The notes: generated by a model not told the origin, from the letters alone. A stretch of DNA of 64,000 nt from Streptomyces longispororuber (GCF_014656095.1 NZ_BNBT01000011.1:1-64000), one strand, 5' to 3'; positions 35,185 to 45,023 are shown, counted from the stretch's first letter. Numbers and translations are program-made.

Positions 35185-36183
35185 GTGATCTCTCCGGTCT
35201 CCTCGCCGCCCCAGGGCGCCCACCGGCACAAGCCGGAGGCGACCCCGTACGTCGACCTCACCCGCGCCGAGTGGAGCGCCCTGCGCGACAAGACGCCGCT
35301 GCCGCTGACCGCCGCCGAGGTGGAGAAGCTGCGCGGCCTGGGTGACGTCATCGACCTGGACGAAGTGCGCGACATCTATCTGCCGCTGTCGCGCCTGCTC
35401 AACCTGTACGTGGGCGCCACCGACGGCCTGCGCGGCGCCCTGAACACGTTCCTCGGCGGCACCGGCGAGAAGGCCGCCCAGTCGGGCACGCCCTTCGTGA
35501 TAGGGGTCGCGGGCTCCGTCGCCGTCGGCAAGTCCACCGTCGCCCGCCTCCTGCAGGCCCTGCTCTCGCGCTGGCCCGAGCACCCGCGGGTGGAGCTGGT
35601 CACGACCGACGGGTTCCTGCTGCCCACCAAGGAGCTCCAGGCCCGCGGCCTGATGTCCCGCAAGGGCTTCCCCGAGTCGTACGACCGCCGCGCCCTGACC
35701 CGCTTCGTCGCCGACATCAAGGCGGGCAAGGACGAGGTGACGGCCCCCGTCTACTCGCACCTGATCTACGACATCGTGCCCGGCAAGCGGCTCACCGTGC
35801 GCCGCCCGGACATCCTCATCGTCGAGGGCCTGAACGTGCTCCAGCCCGCCCTGCCCGGCAAGGACGGCCGCACCCGCGTCGGCCTCGCCGACTACTTCGA
35901 CTTCAGCGTGTACGTCGACGCCCGTACCGAGGACATCGAGCGCTGGTACCTCAACCGCTTCCGCAAGCTGCGCGAGACCGCCTTCCAGAACCCGTCCTCG
36001 TACTTCCGCAAGTACACGCAGGTCTCCGAGGAGGAGGCGCTCGACTACGCCCGCACCACCTGGCGGACCATCAACAAGCCGAACCTGGTGGAGAACGTGG
36101 CGCCCACGCGCGGCCGCGCGACCCTCATCATCCGCAAGGGCCCCGACCACAAGGTGCGGCGGCTCAGCCTGCGCAAACTCTGA
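35185..36183 (+). CDS. coaA: Pantothenate kinase type I
   Basis: Phosphorylates pantothenate, the first and regulated step of CoA synthesis. The 332-residue protein has the Walker A motif [12 protein letters not shown] (about residues 107-118) and the family blocks [36 protein letters not shown] and [11 protein letters not shown]. The GTG at 35185 starts the frame, and a TAACAAT stretch at 35173-35179 could be a -10 element giving a very short leader. It is divergent from acpS, so CoA production and use are neighbours. Confidence 0.97.
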   Translation: MISPVSSPPQGAHRHKPEATPYVDLTRAEWSALRDKTPLPLTAAEVEKLRGLGDVIDLDEVRDIYLPLSRLLNLYVGATDGLRGALNTFLGGTGEKAAQSGTPFVIGVAGSVAVGKSTVARLLQALLSRWPEHPRVELVTTDGFLLPTKELQARGLMSRKGFPESYDRRALTRFVADIKAGKDEVTAPVYSHLIYDIVPGKRLTVRRPDILIVEGLNVLQPALPGKDGRTRVGLADYFDFSVYVDARTEDIERWYLNRFRKLRETAFQNPSSYFRKYTQVSEEEALDYARTTWRTINKPNLVENVAPTRGRATLIIRKGPDHKVRRLSLRKL

Positions 36184-36211
36184 GGCACCGGGCCCGGGTT
36201 AGGGTGCGGGC

Positions 36212-37162
36212 ATGCTCCATCTGCGGCTGATCACCCCGGCGGACCGGACCGATGCGGTGGTCCGCCTGATCGAGGCGACACCCGGCACCGCGCACCTCGC
36301 GGTGGTACCGGGCGCGGCCCGCAACCCGGCGGGCGACATCGTGCTGTGCGACGTCGCCCGGGAGGCGGGCGACGAACTGCTCGACGGGCTGCGCTCCCTG
36401 GAGATCGACCGGCACGGCTCGATCGCCCTGGACTCCATCGACCTGTCGCTGTCCCGGCGCGCCGACAAGGCCGAGGACGAGGCGCCCGGCGAGGGCGCGG
36501 ACGCGGTCCTGTGGGAGCAGCTCACCGACGCCACGCACGAGGAGTCCACGCTCTCCGTCACGTACGTCGCCTTCATCACGCTCGCCACGATGATCGCCGC
36601 CTGCGGTGTCGTCCTGGACAACGCGATCCTCATCGTGGGCGCGATGGCGGTGGGCCCGGAGTTCGGCCCGCTCGCCGGCTTCTGCACGGCGCTCGTGCGG
36701 CGCGCCCCGCGCCTGGCGCTGCGCTCCCTGATCGCGCTGGTCACGGGGTTCGCGGTCGCCATGGCGGCGACGGTGGCCTTCAGCTTCTTCATGGACGCGG
36801 TGGACCTCTTCCACGAGTCCGCGCTGGAGGCGAAGCGGCCCAACACCAACTTCATCTACCGGCCCGACTGGTTCTCCTTCGTCGTGGCCGTCCTCGCGGG
36901 CGTCGCGGGCACGCTGTCGCTGACGTCGGCGAAGTCGGGCGCCCTGGTGGGCGTCGCCATCTCCGTGACGACGGTCCCGGCGGCGGCCAACGCCGCGGTC
37001 GCCTTCAGCTACGGCGCCTACCGCCAGGCCTGGGGCTCCACCGAGCAGCTCCTGCTGAACCTGCTCGGCATCGTCCTCGCCGGTACGCTCACGCTGCTCG
37101 TCCAGAAGGCGCTCTGGGCGCGGCAGCGTGAACGTACCGCGAGGAAGCCGGGGCCCGCCTAG
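36212..37162 (+). CDS. DUF389 domain membrane protein
   Basis: A 316-residue integral membrane protein of the DUF389 family, with no established biochemical role. The N-terminal 100 residues are soluble ([20 protein letters not shown]). The rest has about six hydrophobic segments, including [19 protein letters not shown] and [19 protein letters not shown], which is the family signature. The ATG at 36212 lies 28 bases after coaA, so the two may be co-transcribed. The stop codon overlaps that of the convergent glmM gene in the tetramer CTAG. Confidence 0.93.
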   Translation: MLHLRLITPADRTDAVVRLIEATPGTAHLAVVPGAARNPAGDIVLCDVAREAGDELLDGLRSLEIDRHGSIALDSIDLSLSRRADKAEDEAPGEGADAVLWEQLTDATHEESTLSVTYVAFITLATMIAACGVVLDNAILIVGAMAVGPEFGPLAGFCTALVRRAPRLALRSLIALVTGFAVAMAATVAFSFFMDAVDLFHESALEAKRPNTNFIYRPDWFSFVVAVLAGVAGTLSLTSAKSGALVGVAISVTTVPAAANAAVAFSYGAYRQAWGSTEQLLLNLLGIVLAGTLTLLVQKALWARQRERTARKPGPA

Positions 37163-38517
37163 CCGAGCGCGGACTTCACCACGTCGGCCAGGCGCCCGGC
37201 CACCGAGCGGGCCTGCTCGATGTCGGCGGCCTCCACCATCACGCGCACCAGCGGCTCGGTGCCGGAGGGGCGCAGCAGGACGCGGCCGGTCCCGCCGAGC
37301 TGGCGCTCGGCCTCGGTGACGGCGGCGGCCAGCTCCGGGGAGGTGGTGACCCGGGACTTGTCCACGTCCGGCACGTTGATCAGGACCTGCGGCAGGCGCT
37401 CCATGACGGCGGCCAGGTCCTTCAGGGTGCGGCCGGTCTCGGCGACGCGCGCCGCGAGCAGCAGCCCGGTCAGGGTGCCGTCGCCGGTGGTGGCGTGGTC
37501 CAGGGCGATGACGTGCCCGGACTGCTCGCCGCCCAGGGCGTAGCCGTTGGCCTTCATCTCCTCCAGGACGTACCGGTCGCCGACCGCGGTCTGGAGGACC
37601 TCGATGCCCTCGCGCTCCATGGCGAGCTTGAAGCCGAGGTTCGACATCACCGTGGCGACAACGGTGTCACGGCGCAGGACGCCGCGCTCCCGCATGCCGA
37701 GCGCGAGCACCGCGAGGATCTGGTCGCCGTCGACCTCGGCGCCCGTGTGGTCCACGGCGAGGCAGCGGTCGGCGTCGCCGTCGTGCGCGATACCGAGGTC
37801 GGCGCCGTGCTCGACGACGGCGGCCTGGAGCTGCTCCAGGTGCGTCGAGCCGCAGCCGTCGTTGATGTTCAGGCCGTCGGGGGACGCCCCGATGGTGACG
37901 ATCTCGGCGCCCGCGCGGGCGAAGGCCTCCGGCGAGACGCGGGCGGCGGCCCCGTGCGCCTCGTCGAGCACGATCCGCAGCCCGTCCAGGCGGTTCGGCA
38001 GCACGCCGATGAGGTGCGCCACGTACTGGTCGAGCCCCTGGTCGTACGACGTCACACGGCCGACGCCCGCACCGGTGGGCCGGTCCCAGGGCGCGCCGGT
38101 GCGGTGCTCCTCGTAGACGGCCTCGATCCGGTCCTCGAGGTCGTCGGCGAGCTTGTGGCCGCCGCGGGCGAAGAACTTGATGCCGTTGTCCGGCATGGCG
38201 TTGTGGCTGGCGGACAGCATCACGCCCAGGTCGGCGCCGAGCGCGGCGGTGAGGTGGGCCACCGCCGGAGTGGGCAGCACACCCACGCGCAGGACGTCCA
38301 CGCCCGCGCTCGCGAGCCCCGCGACGACCGCGGACTCCAGGAACTCCCCGGACGCGCGCGGGTCACGCCCCACCACCGCTGTCGGGCGATGGCCCTCGAA
38401 GGTGCCCGCTTCGGCGAGCACATGCGCCGCGGCCACCGAGAGACCGAGCGCCAGCTCCGCCGTCAGATCGGCGTTGGCGACACCGCGCACGCCGTCCGTG
38501 CCGAAGAGTCGTCCCAC
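37159..38517 (-). CDS. glmM: Phosphoglucosamine mutase
   Basis: Converts glucosamine 6-phosphate to glucosamine 1-phosphate for UDP-GlcNAc and cell-wall synthesis. The 452-residue protein has the phospho-serine loop [16 protein letters not shown] (Ser near residue 101), the metal loop [11 protein letters not shown], the sugar loop GGEQSGH and the phosphate-binding [12 protein letters not shown]. The GTG at 38517 has GGAGGA five bases upstream and is chosen over the longer frame to 38601. It lies downstream of rpsI on the same strand but beyond a hairpin terminator. Confidence 0.98.
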   Translation of the reverse strand: MGRLFGTDGVRGVANADLTAELALGLSVAAAHVLAEAGTFEGHRPTAVVGRDPRASGEFLESAVVAGLASAGVDVLRVGVLPTPAVAHLTAALGADLGVMLSASHNAMPDNGIKFFARGGHKLADDLEDRIEAVYEEHRTGAPWDRPTGAGVGRVTSYDQGLDQYVAHLIGVLPNRLDGLRIVLDEAHGAAARVSPEAFARAGAEIVTIGASPDGLNINDGCGSTHLEQLQAAVVEHGADLGIAHDGDADRCLAVDHTGAEVDGDQILAVLALGMRERGVLRRDTVVATVMSNLGFKLAMEREGIEVLQTAVGDRYVLEEMKANGYALGGEQSGHVIALDHATTGDGTLTGLLLAARVAETGRTLKDLAAVMERLPQVLINVPDVDKSRVTTSPELAAAVTEAERQLGGTGRVLLRPSGTEPLVRVMVEAADIEQARSVAGRLADVVKSALG

Positions 38518-38583
38518 TGCTGTCCTCCGAACATTCCGACATTCCGAGCTTGAACCCCAGATCGTTGGGGCGCTGATAAACGA

Positions 38584-38621
38584 AACGCCCCGGCAGCACA
38601 CAGGGGTGCCGCCGGGGCGTT
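38584..38621 (-). terminator. rpsI terminator hairpin
   Basis: Arms 38584-38599 and 38606-38621 pair with one mismatch, ending in GTT on the left side. It lies directly after the rpsI stop and before glmM. Confidence 0.8.
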
Positions 38622-38646
38622 CGCGAAGTACTGGCAGGCAGCGAGA

Positions 38647-39162
38647 TTACCGCTTGCTGTACTGCGGGGCCTTGCGGGCCTTCTTGAGACCGGCCTTCTT
38701 GCGCTCGACCGCACGGTCGTCGCGGCGGAGGAAGCCGGCCTTCTTGAGCGCGCCGCGGTTGTTGTCCACGTCCGCCTCGTTCAGCGCGCGGGCGACACCG
38801 AGACGGAGCGCACCGGCCTGACCGGAGACACCGCCGCCGGCGATGCGGGCGACGACGTCGTAGCGGCCCTCGAGCTCGAGGACCTTGAACGGCTCGTTGA
38901 CTTCCTGCTGGTGCACCTTGTTGGGGAAGTAGTCCTCAAGGGTGCGACCGTTGATCTTCCACTTGCCGGTGCCCGGGACGATCCGGACGCGGGCGATGGC
39001 GTTCTTGCGACGGCCCAGGCCGGCGGCCGGCTGCGGGTCGCCGAAGCGCGCGGCGTTCGACTCCGAGGTGTACTCGCCCTCGACGGGCACCTCGGACTCG
39101 GTGGTGTAGTGCTCGATGTCGACGGTCTCGTCGATCGGCTGCTCAGCGGTGGTCTCGGCCAC
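38647..39162 (-). CDS. rpsI: 30S ribosomal protein S9
   Basis: A head protein of the small subunit whose C-terminal tail reaches the P-site tRNA. The 171-residue protein has the conserved core from [20 protein letters not shown] to the basic end [12 protein letters not shown]. The first 45 residues are an acidic, Glu/Thr-rich extension typical of actinobacterial S9. The GTG at 39162 follows AGGAGC. It is the second gene of the rplM-rpsI operon and is followed by a hairpin terminator. Confidence 0.99.
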   Translation of the reverse strand: MAETTAEQPIDETVDIEHYTTESEVPVEGEYTSESNAARFGDPQPAAGLGRRKNAIARVRIVPGTGKWKINGRTLEDYFPNKVHQQEVNEPFKVLELEGRYDVVARIAGGGVSGQAGALRLGVARALNEADVDNNRGALKKAGFLRRDDRAVERKKAGLKKARKAPQYSKR

Positions 39163-39203
39163 GATGCTCCTCAGATTCTCTTCGTCTTAGGGGGTGGCCG
39201 GAC

Positions 39204-39647
39204 TTACTGCGCGACCTGGGTGATCTCGAACGGCTGCGGCTGCTGCGCGCCGTGCGGGTGCTGGTCACCCTTGTAGACCTTCAGCTTCGAGAGCATCTGA
39301 CGGCCCAGCGAGTTCTTCGGGAGCATGCCCTTGACGGCCTTCTCGACGGCCTTCTCGGGGTTCTTCTCGAGCAGCTCGTCGTAGCGGACGGAGCGCAGAC
39401 CACCCGGGTAGCCGGAGTGGCGGTACGCCATCTTCTGGGTCCGCTTGTTGCCGGACAGGTGCACCTTGTCGGCGTTGATGATGATGACGAAGTCACCAGC
39501 GTCAACGTGCGGCGCGTAGATCGGCTTGTGCTTGCCCCGCAGGAGGGTGGCGGCAGTGGTCGCCAGGCGTCCCAGGACGACGTCCTGAGCGTCGATGACG
39601 TGCCACTGGCGCGTGACATCGCCGGGCTTGGGGCTGTACGTACGCAC
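39204..39647 (-). CDS. rplM: 50S ribosomal protein L13
   Basis: An early-assembly large-subunit protein that binds 23S rRNA. The 147-residue product from GTG 39647 ([19 protein letters not shown]) has the usual family length; the open frame further upstream is leader sequence. Signature segments are [19 protein letters not shown] and [14 protein letters not shown]. It heads the rplM-rpsI operon, read from a good housekeeping promoter about 210 bases upstream. Confidence 0.99.
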   Translation of the reverse strand: MRTYSPKPGDVTRQWHVIDAQDVVLGRLATTAATLLRGKHKPIYAPHVDAGDFVIIINADKVHLSGNKRTQKMAYRHSGYPGGLRSVRYDELLEKNPEKAVEKAVKGMLPKNSLGRQMLSKLKVYKGDQHPHGAQQPQPFEITQVAQ

Positions 39648-40037
39648 GGTTCGTAGCCTTCGCTTCTTCAGAGGTGGGTTTCCCCCCTGGTCCCGGGGAC
39701 CGAAGGGGAAGGGTCCTGACAAGGCCACCTCGGACGATGGACGACAGCCTTGGCGGACATCGGCGACGCAACCGAGTCCTGCCGCTGGTCATCGGCCCGG
39801 TGGGCCGGTGCAAGGCCCCTCACGTGAGTTTGAGAAGGCCAATACACATAACGAACAGGCAGAATACCGGCCCTACCCCCTACGGGTCAAAACGGCCCCG
39901 TCACCCCCTCGCGGACAGGCCCTCCCGGGGAGGCCCGAGCCCTGCCGTGCGGCCAGGACCCCGTGGCCGCGCTCCCCCGGCCCGGCGCGCGGGGCGGCCT
40001 CGGGCCGAGGCGCACCGCCAGGGTGCCGCCCAGCCGT
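39648..40037 (-). other. rplM upstream region with promoter and structured leader
   Basis: This 390-base gap lies between the GT87-type gene and rplM. It contains the promoter (39861-39890) and a predicted leader of about 205 bases. A GGTCCC/GGGACC hairpin nested in CCCC/GGGG pairing sits at about 39680-39712, close to the rplM start. Binding by L13 to control its own operon is plausible but unproven. No gene is visible. Confidence 0.5.
39861..39890 (-). promoter_or_regulatory. rplM-rpsI housekeeping promoter
   Basis: On the minus strand TTGACC (39890-39885) and TATTCT (39866-39861) are separated by exactly 18 bases, an excellent match to the principal-sigma promoter of Streptomyces. The surrounding DNA is unusually AT-rich downstream. 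Confidence 0.8.
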
Positions 40038-41312
40038 TCAGCCAGGCCCCCTGCCGGGGCCCCGGCGCCCCGGGGCCGGGATCGGGCGGGGCCGCCGGGC
40101 GCCGCCCTGTGCGGCGAGCTGCCCCTCGGCCGAGCCGGAGGGCGGGGCAGGAGCCGGGGCCGAGGCCCGGCGATCCGTCGCGCAGTGGTGGAAGACCGCC
40201 GCCGCCAGCAGGCACAGCGTGGCCGCGTCCTTGAAGGCCCGGCGCGTCCCGGGTTCCAGCCACAGCCAGGTGAACCCCGGCACCTGCGGGACCAGGGCCA
40301 CCCAGAACCAGGGCCCCCGCACCACCGCCCCCGCCTCGAACGCCCCCGCCAGCACCAGCGGCAGCACGACCAGCAGATAGTGGTCGTAGGACGGGCGCGA
40401 CACCAGGAAGGCCGCCAGCATCAGGGCCACCGCCGTGTCCACCACCCGCCCGGCGCCCGGCGCGCCCCGCCACCACCTCGCCCACGCGCACCCCACCCCC
40501 GCGAGCGCCCCCGCCCCCGCCACCAGCGACCCCACGGCCCCCGGCACCCCCAGCCGCGGCAGCACCGCCGCCGGCGACGCCTCGTAGAGCCGGACGAAGC
40601 TGTCGCCGCCGCGCAGCAGGAACGGCAGGGTCCGGGTGAAGAAGCCCGCCGGGTCGGGCAGCGCGAGCGCGGTCGCCGCGGAGAGGACCACCGGCACCCC
40701 GACGGCCACGCCGAGCGCCCGCCACCGCCGCGCGAAGACGAAGAGCAGCAGGACGGGGACCAGCAGCGGCTTCACCGCCACCGCGCAGCCCAGCACCACC
40801 CCGGCCCACCCCCACCGCCCCCGGCTCGCGCACAGCAGCGCCAGGGGCAGCGCCACGGCCGACGCCACCGTCCAGTTGCCCAGCTCCACCAGGTGCGCGA
40901 AGGGCGCGAAGCCGAGGGCCAGGCCGAGGAGCCCGAGCACCGCGAAGCGGCTGCGCCACGGCACCCCGTGGATCCGCAGCGCACCGGCCCACCCGGCCGC
41001 GAGCGCCGCGGTCACCCCGAACGGTACGAGCGCCCGCACCAGGCCCTGCGGCAGCACGGCCTGCGGCACCGCGGCGAGCACGGCCCCCGGCAGGTACAGG
41101 AAGTGCCGGTCCCGGTACGGGGAGCGCCCGTCGAGCCAGGCCTCCGCGGCCCGCACCACGATCCCGTTGTCCATGCCGCCGTCCGGCACCCGGTACGCGA
41201 CGCGCAGCGCGAGCGCGCCGAGCACCACCCCGAGTACCGCCCACGCCTGCCATCCGACGGGCCGAAGCCACCAGTCCGCGCCACCGGAAACATCCCTTTT
41301 GACCGCGTTCAT
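40038..41312 (-). CDS. Membrane glycosyltransferase, GT87 family-like
   Basis: A 424-residue integral membrane protein with about 10 hydrophobic segments. It matches the GT87 (DUF2029) layout of polyprenyl-phosphate-mannose-dependent transferases: an N-terminal helix, then an extracytoplasmic loop DGGMDNGIVVRAAEAWLDGR and PYRDRHFLYLPGA, and later NWTVASAVALPLALL and AVAVKPLLVPVLLL. The last 45 residues are Ala/Pro/Arg-rich and probably cytoplasmic. A role in mannosylating envelope glycolipids or proteins is inferred from family. The ATG at 41312 gives MNAVKRDVSGG. It is divergent from the gene at 41386. Confidence 0.85.
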   Translation of the reverse strand: MNAVKRDVSGGADWWLRPVGWQAWAVLGVVLGALALRVAYRVPDGGMDNGIVVRAAEAWLDGRSPYRDRHFLYLPGAVLAAVPQAVLPQGLVRALVPFGVTAALAAGWAGALRIHGVPWRSRFAVLGLLGLALGFAPFAHLVELGNWTVASAVALPLALLCASRGRWGWAGVVLGCAVAVKPLLVPVLLLFVFARRWRALGVAVGVPVVLSAATALALPDPAGFFTRTLPFLLRGGDSFVRLYEASPAAVLPRLGVPGAVGSLVAGAGALAGVGCAWARWWRGAPGAGRVVDTAVALMLAAFLVSRPSYDHYLLVVLPLVLAGAFEAGAVVRGPWFWVALVPQVPGFTWLWLEPGTRRAFKDAATLCLLAAAVFHHCATDRRASAPAPAPPSGSAEGQLAAQGGARRPRPIPAPGRRGPGRGPG

Positions 41313-41372
41313 GCGGTTCAGGCTAGGCCGAGAACCCCCGCCGACCCCGGCTCAACATCCCCACCCCCCGTC

Positions 41373-41378
41373 TAAGAT
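41373..41378 (+). promoter_or_regulatory. Possible -10 element for a leaderless transcript
   Basis: TAAGAT lies 8-13 bases before the ATG at 41386, the position expected of a -10 box when transcription starts at the start codon. No ribosome-binding site precedes the ATG. The -35 candidate (CTCAAC, 41351-41356) is weak. Confidence 0.4.
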
Positions 41379-41385
41379 GCCGCGC

Positions 41386-42234
41386 ATGAGCTTTGGGCAA
41401 GGGGGACCTCAGTGGGGTCCGGGGGGCTCGGGCACCCCGGACTGGGCGGCACTGGCCGAAGCGTCCGAGAAGCGCGCCCGCCGCCGCAAATGGCTGCTGA
41501 TCGGCGGGGGCGCCCTCGCCACCGCCGGCATCGCCGCGGCCGTGGCCCTCGCGGTCGTCTCCGCCAACGGCGACGACGCCTCCGCCGCGAACAAGCCCGC
41601 CGGCGAGCTGCCCTCGTCCCCGGAGATCCCCGGCGCCTCCACGGCCCCCGCGCCGTCCTTCGAGGCGACCACTCCCCCGCCCCCGCCGGACCCGAAGGAC
41701 TACATCTCCAGCGAGAAGAAGGACAAGGCCCCGCTCGCCGCGGCCACCTTCTTCCCGGGCACGAAGCTGACCTCCGGCGACCACGTGTACAAGAAGGGCG
41801 ACACCGACGACACCAAGCGCTGCGCCTCGGTCGCGCAGCCGGTCCTCGGCCGCGTCCTCACCGCGAACGACTGCACCAAGCTGATGCGCGCCACCTACGC
41901 CCGCGACGGCATCGCGGTCACCGTCGGCGTGGCCGTCTTCGACACCGAGGCCCAGGCCGCCCGAGCCAAGCGCCAGGCCGACGAGGGCCTGGTCACGTCC
42001 CTGCCCGGCAAGGGCGTCGGCACCTTCTGCCGCACCGCCGTCTGCCGCGGCACGTACAACGCGTACGGCCGGTACGCGTACTTCACCACCACCGGCTTCC
42101 TCAACGGCAAGGACGTGACGACGAAGGACCGCGAGGCCTACGCCGTCGGCGACGACCTGGCGCGCTTCGCCTTCCACCAGATCGACCGCCGCGGCCGGGC
42201 CCAGGCGTCCGCCGCGGCGAACAACCCGGAGTAA
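41386..42234 (+). CDS. Membrane-anchored hypothetical protein with extracytoplasmic domain
   Basis: A 282-residue protein. A cytoplasmic Gly-rich start (SFGQGGPQWGPGGSG) and a basic stretch EKRARRRK precede one membrane helix (WLLIGGGALATAGIAAAVAL, about residues 35-58). A Pro/Ser/Thr-rich linker and an exported domain of about 180 residues follow. That domain has four Cys (in KRCASVAQP, ANDCTK, GTFCRTAVCRG), possibly two disulfides. No family is recognised. The ATG at 41386 is preferred over ATG 41377 because of the -10-like TAAGAT. The stop lies in a 13-base tandem duplication. Confidence 0.85.
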   Translation: MSFGQGGPQWGPGGSGTPDWAALAEASEKRARRRKWLLIGGGALATAGIAAAVALAVVSANGDDASAANKPAGELPSSPEIPGASTAPAPSFEATTPPPPPDPKDYISSEKKDKAPLAAATFFPGTKLTSGDHVYKKGDTDDTKRCASVAQPVLGRVLTANDCTKLMRATYARDGIAVTVGVAVFDTEAQAARAKRQADEGLVTSLPGKGVGTFCRTAVCRGTYNAYGRYAYFTTTGFLNGKDVTTKDREAYAVGDDLARFAFHQIDRRGRAQASAAANNPE

Positions 42235-42247
42235 CAACCCGGAGTAG
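42222..42247 (+). repeat. 13-bp tandem duplication spanning a stop codon
   Basis: CAACCCGGAGTAA (42222-42234) is followed directly by CAACCCGGAGTAG (42235-42247). The original stop of the hypothetical gene is thus duplicated with one base difference. Confidence 0.85.
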
Positions 42248-42276
42248 AACGAACGCTCTACCCAGAGCGCGACATC

Positions 42277-42351
42277 ATCCCGGTCAGCACCGTCCCGCCC
42301 GCACCATCCCGGTCAGCACCACCGCGCCCAGCACCATCGCGGGTCAGCACC
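42277..42351. repeat. Three imperfect 29-30 bp tandem repeats
   Basis: ATCCCGGTCAGCACC recurs at 42277-42291 and 42306-42320, and as ATCGCGGGTCAGCACC at 42336-42351. The array fills the gap between the convergent hypothetical gene and truA. Confidence 0.75.
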
Positions 42352-42358
42352 ACCCCGC

Positions 42359-43213
42359 TCAGCAGCATCCCGCCGCCGGAAGCGTCCGCTTGTTCCGCGC
42401 CTCCGCGCTGCGCGCCGCCAGCAGCTCGTCGGCCGGGTAGCCGACCTCCTCCAGCGTGAGCCCGTGCGGCCGCACCACGTGCACCGCCGAGTCGCGTACG
42501 CCCGCCGCGAGGACCTTGCCCGGCCAGTCCGGCGGCCGGTGCCCGTCGCCCACGAACAGCATGGCCCCCACCAGCGACCGCACCATGTTGTGGCAGAAGG
42601 CGTCCGCCCGCACGGTGGCTTCGAGGATCCCGTCCGGCCGCCGCTCCCAGCGCAGCTCCTGGAGCGTGCGGATGGTGGTCGCGCCCTCGCGCCGCTTGCA
42701 GTACGCGGCGAAGTCGTGCTCGCCGATCAGCGCCTGGGCGGCCTCGTTCATGGCGTCCATGTCGAGCGTCCAGTCGTGCCACAGCACGTGGCCGCGCAGC
42801 AGCGGGTCGACGCCCCCGGGGTTGTCGGTGACGCGGTACGCGTACCGCCGCCAGATCGCCGAGAACCGCGCGTTGAACCCGGCGGGCGCCTCGGCCACCC
42901 GCCAGATCCGCACGTCGTGCGGCAGCCGCCCGGCCAGCCGCCGCAGCAGCTTCTCCCGGTGCTCGGCCCACACGTCCTCGGGCAGGTCGACGTGGGCGAC
43001 CTGCCCGCGCGCGTGCACCCCGGAGTCCGTACGCCCCGCCACCGTCAGCTCGTACGTCTCCCGCGACCGCGTCACCGTGCGCAGCGCGTCCTCGATCTCC
43101 CCCTGGACGGTCCGCTGCCCCTCGCGCTGCCGCGCCCACCCGGAGAAGTCCCGGCCGTCGTACGACAGGTCCAACCGCACCCGGACGTGCCCGGGTTCCA
43201 CTTCCTCACTCAC
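42359..43213 (-). CDS. truA: tRNA pseudouridine(38-40) synthase TruA
   Basis: Isomerises uridines 38, 39 and 40 of the tRNA anticodon arm. The 284-residue protein has the catalytic Asp in [17 protein letters not shown] (about residues 59-75), the [12 protein letters not shown] strand and the [13 protein letters not shown] motif. The C-terminus ends with a Cys pair after a basic stretch. The GTG at 43213 begins [16 protein letters not shown]. It lies downstream of rplQ, beyond a terminator and a repeat element, the usual alpha-operon neighbour. Confidence 0.98.
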   Translation of the reverse strand: MSEEVEPGHVRVRLDLSYDGRDFSGWARQREGQRTVQGEIEDALRTVTRSRETYELTVAGRTDSGVHARGQVAHVDLPEDVWAEHREKLLRRLAGRLPHDVRIWRVAEAPAGFNARFSAIWRRYAYRVTDNPGGVDPLLRGHVLWHDWTLDMDAMNEAAQALIGEHDFAAYCKRREGATTIRTLQELRWERRPDGILEATVRADAFCHNMVRSLVGAMLFVGDGHRPPDWPGKVLAAGVRDSAVHVVRPHGLTLEEVGYPADELLAARSAEARNKRTLPAAGCC

Positions 43214-43238
43214 ACCGCAATCCTCTCAGGCACACGAA

Positions 43239-43271
43239 AGCGGGCCCGCCCCGGCAGGGGGCGGGCCCGCT
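43239..43271 (-). terminator. Alpha-operon terminator after rplQ
   Basis: Perfect 14-bp arms 43239-43252 and 43258-43271. On the minus strand the stem ends in GCTTTCG, a short T-run. Confidence 0.75.
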
Positions 43272-43340
43272 GCGCCCTGAAGGGGCGCGGGACCGCGTCG
43301 ACATGCGGCTCCGCCGCGCGGGCGCGACCGGCCACGACGG
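43272..43340. repeat. Dispersed Streptomyces palindromic repeat
   Basis: It begins with the hairpin GCGCCC-TGAA-GGGGCGCGGG (43272-43291) and continues with ATGCGGCTCCGCCGCGCGGG and CGCGACCGGCC. The same hairpin head occurs at 18627-18646, 18669-18688 and 43922-43943. From memory this head-and-tail pattern is widespread in Streptomyces intergenic DNA. Confidence 0.6.
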
Positions 43341-43377
43341 GGCCGCAGCCGATGACGCGCGGTTCCCGGCAGAACGC

Positions 43378-43866
43378 TTACGCGTCCTTCGACTCCTCGG
43401 CGGCCTCTTCGCCCTTGGTCGTGTCGACCTTGGGCTCGGAAACCTCGGCGTCCTTGGCGGCGCGCTTCGTGGCCGCCTCGGCCTCACCGGTGGCCTGCTG
43501 GGCCACGGTCAGGGCCTCCACCAGCTCGATGACGGCCATGGGCGCGTTGTCGCCACGGCGGTTACCGATCTTGGTGATACGGGTGTAGCCACCCGGGCGG
43601 TTCTCGTAGCGCGGGCCGATCTCGGTGAAGAGCGTGTGGACGACGCTCTTGTCCGTGATGACCTGGAGCACCTGACGGCGGTTGTGAAGGTCGCCCTTCT
43701 TCGCCTTGGTGACCAGGCGCTCGGCGAACGGGCGCAGGCGGCGGGCCTTCGCCTCGGTCGTCGTGATGCGGCCGTGCTCGAAGAGATCCTTGGCGAGGTT
43801 CGCCAGCATCAGCTTCTCGTGCGCGGCGCTGCCGCCCAGACGGGCACCCTTGGTGGGCTTCGGCAT
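43378..43866 (-). CDS. rplQ: 50S ribosomal protein L17
   Basis: A large-subunit protein near the exit tunnel. The 162-residue protein has the conserved core [20 protein letters not shown] and [20 protein letters not shown]. An Ala/Glu/Lys-rich tail of about 45 residues follows, which is common in actinobacteria. The ATG at 43866 is clear. It is the last gene of the alpha-type operon, separated from rpoA by a 134-base gap that carries a palindromic repeat. Confidence 0.99.
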   Translation of the reverse strand: MPKPTKGARLGGSAAHEKLMLANLAKDLFEHGRITTTEAKARRLRPFAERLVTKAKKGDLHNRRQVLQVITDKSVVHTLFTEIGPRYENRPGGYTRITKIGNRRGDNAPMAVIELVEALTVAQQATGEAEAATKRAAKDAEVSEPKVDTTKGEEAAEESKDA

Positions 43867-43921
43867 GGTGTTTCTCCTAGATGTCTGCCCCGGCCGTATC
43901 AGGTACCGGGGTCAGTGGACC

Positions 43922-43953
43922 GCGCCCCGTCAGGGGCGCGGGGAACTGCGCGA
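43922..43953. repeat. Palindromic repeat inserted between rpoA and rplQ
   Basis: The hairpin GCGCCCC-GTCA-GGGGCGC (43922-43939) is followed by GGGGAACTGCGCGA, the same continuation as at 18685-18698. It sits inside the rpoA-rplQ gap of a ribosomal operon and could affect transcript ends or stability. Confidence 0.65.
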
Positions 43954-44000
43954 TCAACCACGACGATCCCGCAGTCGGCGACAGACCGTCGGCCCGAGCC

Positions 44001-45023
44001 TCAGTACTGCTCGGTCTCGACGAACCCGGCGTCCGCGTCGTCGTCCGCGCCGAAGGCGTCCGCGGCGGCGGTCGGGTCGAATCCGGGCGGGCTGTCCTTG
44101 AGGGCCAGGCCCATCCCGTTGAGCTTCATCTTGACCTCGTCGATGGACTTCGCACCGAAGTTGCGGATGTCCAGGAGGTCGGCCTCGGAGCGGGCGACGA
44201 GCTCACCCACGGAGTGGATGCCCTCACGCTTGAGGCAGTTGTACGACCGAACGGTGAGCTCAAGCTCCTCGATCGGCAGCGCCAGGTCGGCGGCCAGGGC
44301 GGCGTCCGTCGGGGACGGGCCCATGTCGATGCCCTCGGCGTCGATGTTGAGCTCGCGGGCCAGACCGAACAGCTCGACCAGGGTCTTGCCGGCCGACGCC
44401 ATGGCGTCGCGCGGACGCATGGCCTGCTTGGTCTCGACGTCGACGATCAGCTTGTCGAAGTCGGTGCGCTGCTCGACACGCGTCGCCTCGACCTTGTACG
44501 TGACCTTCAGCACCGGCGAGTAGATGGAGTCGACCGGGATACGGCCGATCTCCTGGCCCACCTGCTTGTTCTGCACGGCGGAGACGTAGCCGCGACCGCG
44601 CTCGACGGTCAGCTCCATCTCCAGCTTGCCCTTGCCGTTGAGCGTGGCGAGGACCAGGTCGGGGTTGTGCACCTCGACACCGGCCGGCGGGGCGATGTCC
44701 GCGGCGGTGACCAGGCCGGGGCCCTGCTTGCGCAGGTACATCACGACCGGCTCGTCGTGCTCCGAGGAGACGACGAGCTGCTTGATGTTGAGGATGAGGT
44801 CGGTGACGTCCTCCTTGACGCCCGGCACGGTGGTGAACTCGTGCAGGACACCGTCGATGCGGATGGACGTGACCGCCGCACCCGGGATCGAGGAGAGGAG
44901 CGTACGACGCAGGGAGTTGCCGAGGGTGTAGCCGAAGCCCGGCTCCAGCGGCTCGATCACGAACCGGGACCGGAACTCGTCGACGACCTCTTCGGTCAAC
45001 GAGGGACGCTGAGCGATCAGCAT
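44001..45023 (-). CDS. rpoA: DNA-directed RNA polymerase alpha subunit
   Basis: Assembles core RNA polymerase and contacts upstream promoter DNA. The 340-residue protein has the N-terminal assembly domain (about residues 1-230, with [20 protein letters not shown]), a linker and the C-terminal DNA-binding domain (about 245-315, with [18 protein letters not shown] and [11 protein letters not shown]), then an acidic tail. The ATG at 45023 gives [14 protein letters not shown] with GAAGGA upstream, preferred to the frame extending to 45041. It is part of infA-rpmJ-rpsM-rpsK-rpoA-rplQ. Confidence 0.99.
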   Translation of the reverse strand: MLIAQRPSLTEEVVDEFRSRFVIEPLEPGFGYTLGNSLRRTLLSSIPGAAVTSIRIDGVLHEFTTVPGVKEDVTDLILNIKQLVVSSEHDEPVVMYLRKQGPGLVTAADIAPPAGVEVHNPDLVLATLNGKGKLEMELTVERGRGYVSAVQNKQVGQEIGRIPVDSIYSPVLKVTYKVEATRVEQRTDFDKLIVDVETKQAMRPRDAMASAGKTLVELFGLARELNIDAEGIDMGPSPTDAALAADLALPIEELELTVRSYNCLKREGIHSVGELVARSEADLLDIRNFGAKSIDEVKMKLNGMGLALKDSPPGFDPTAAADAFGADDDADAGFVETEQY

